Of a DNA stretch of 64,000 nt, positions 63,890 through 64,000 are shown one piece after another. Position 1 is the stretch's first letter; the number at the start of each line of letters is the position of its first letter. The notes below the pieces were generated by a model. That model was not told the DNA's origin. It saw only the letters and a list, made by a program, of their open reading frames with translations, and ran no database searches. Location: NCBI GenBank assembly GCA_964627455.1, contig CAZVKC010000030.1:25658-89657 (forward strand), read 5' to 3'. This stretch comes from F-183 sp964627455. Lineage in GTDB: Bacteria; Acidobacteriota; Terriglobia; Bryobacterales; Bryobacteraceae. The translations under genes and the position numbers were made by a program.

Positions 63890-64000
63890 GCGGGAAACTC
63901 CTCTGGGGATGTGCCGGGTCTTGAGCCCCCGGCAGTTCCAGAGAGTTTGCCCGTTTCCGTTACCGAAGTCAAGCGGGGGGTGTAAGGTTGGCTTCTATTT

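Overview
The window looks like a chromosomal scaffold from an uncultured or draft-assembled Acidobacteriota, most likely a Bryobacterales (Solibacter-type) organism. The reasons are high GC, an Oar-like TonB receptor with a carboxypeptidase-regulatory domain, a TIGR03437-type exported protein, a VWFA-related acidobacterial protein, an ECF sigma factor overlapping a Ser/Thr kinase gene, and many exported proteins of lineage-restricted type. Three 100-N assembly gaps (22199-22298, 24618-24717, 54058-54157) interrupt otherwise intact genes; two of them are flanked by identical 55-base ends.

Layout. 1-3000 (minus): partial Ser/Thr kinase, ECF sigma factor, TIGR03437 protein. 3166-10607 (plus): a RibB protein with a degenerate GTP cyclohydrolase II half, an exported protein, a STAS protein, a lipoprotein, a geranylgeranyl-reductase-type flavoprotein, hemL, a Cys-rich GNAT fusion and an HTH-membrane-FG-GAP protein; msrA faces them. 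11178-21174 (plus): gyrB, an M23 peptidase, a P-loop kinase, glgC, a thioredoxin-domain protein, a UGSC-family selenoprotein whose in-frame TGA is read as selenocysteine, moeA, moaC and a VWA protein. 21177-29459 (minus): a CxxCH/squalene-cyclase-like/ankyrin protein, pncA and pncB, then a GldA/GldF/GldG/DUF4340 ABC export module.

29762-50740 is the accessory region. It holds a protein with an STGPRTPEGK motif, an IS transposase, a 58-repeat CRISPR array, a minus-strand type I-G (former I-U) cas operon cas3-csb3-csb1-csb2-cas1 that lacks both cas2 and the usual Cas4 domain, a PEGA protein, IS3-family transposase debris, two REP-like paired palindromes, split terminase-like nuclease and ATPase genes, a HigBA-like toxin-antitoxin pair with a perfect 20-base palindromic operator, and a broken second copy of the nuclease 3' end.

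50773-64000: a possible NlpC/P60- or CHAP-like Cys-His protein, arsenic genes arsA and arsD divergent from arsC (no pump or ArsR in the window), a TolB-like lipoprotein, a Tat-exported amidohydrolase, a 1124-residue multi-PAS histidine kinase without an adjacent response regulator, and an Oar-like TonB-dependent receptor.

The most notable items are the selenocysteine-containing UGSC gene (a naive gene call splits it in two), the type I-G CRISPR locus with a reduced adaptation module, and the scattered, apparently domesticated terminase genes around it. No tRNA or rRNA gene was recognised.
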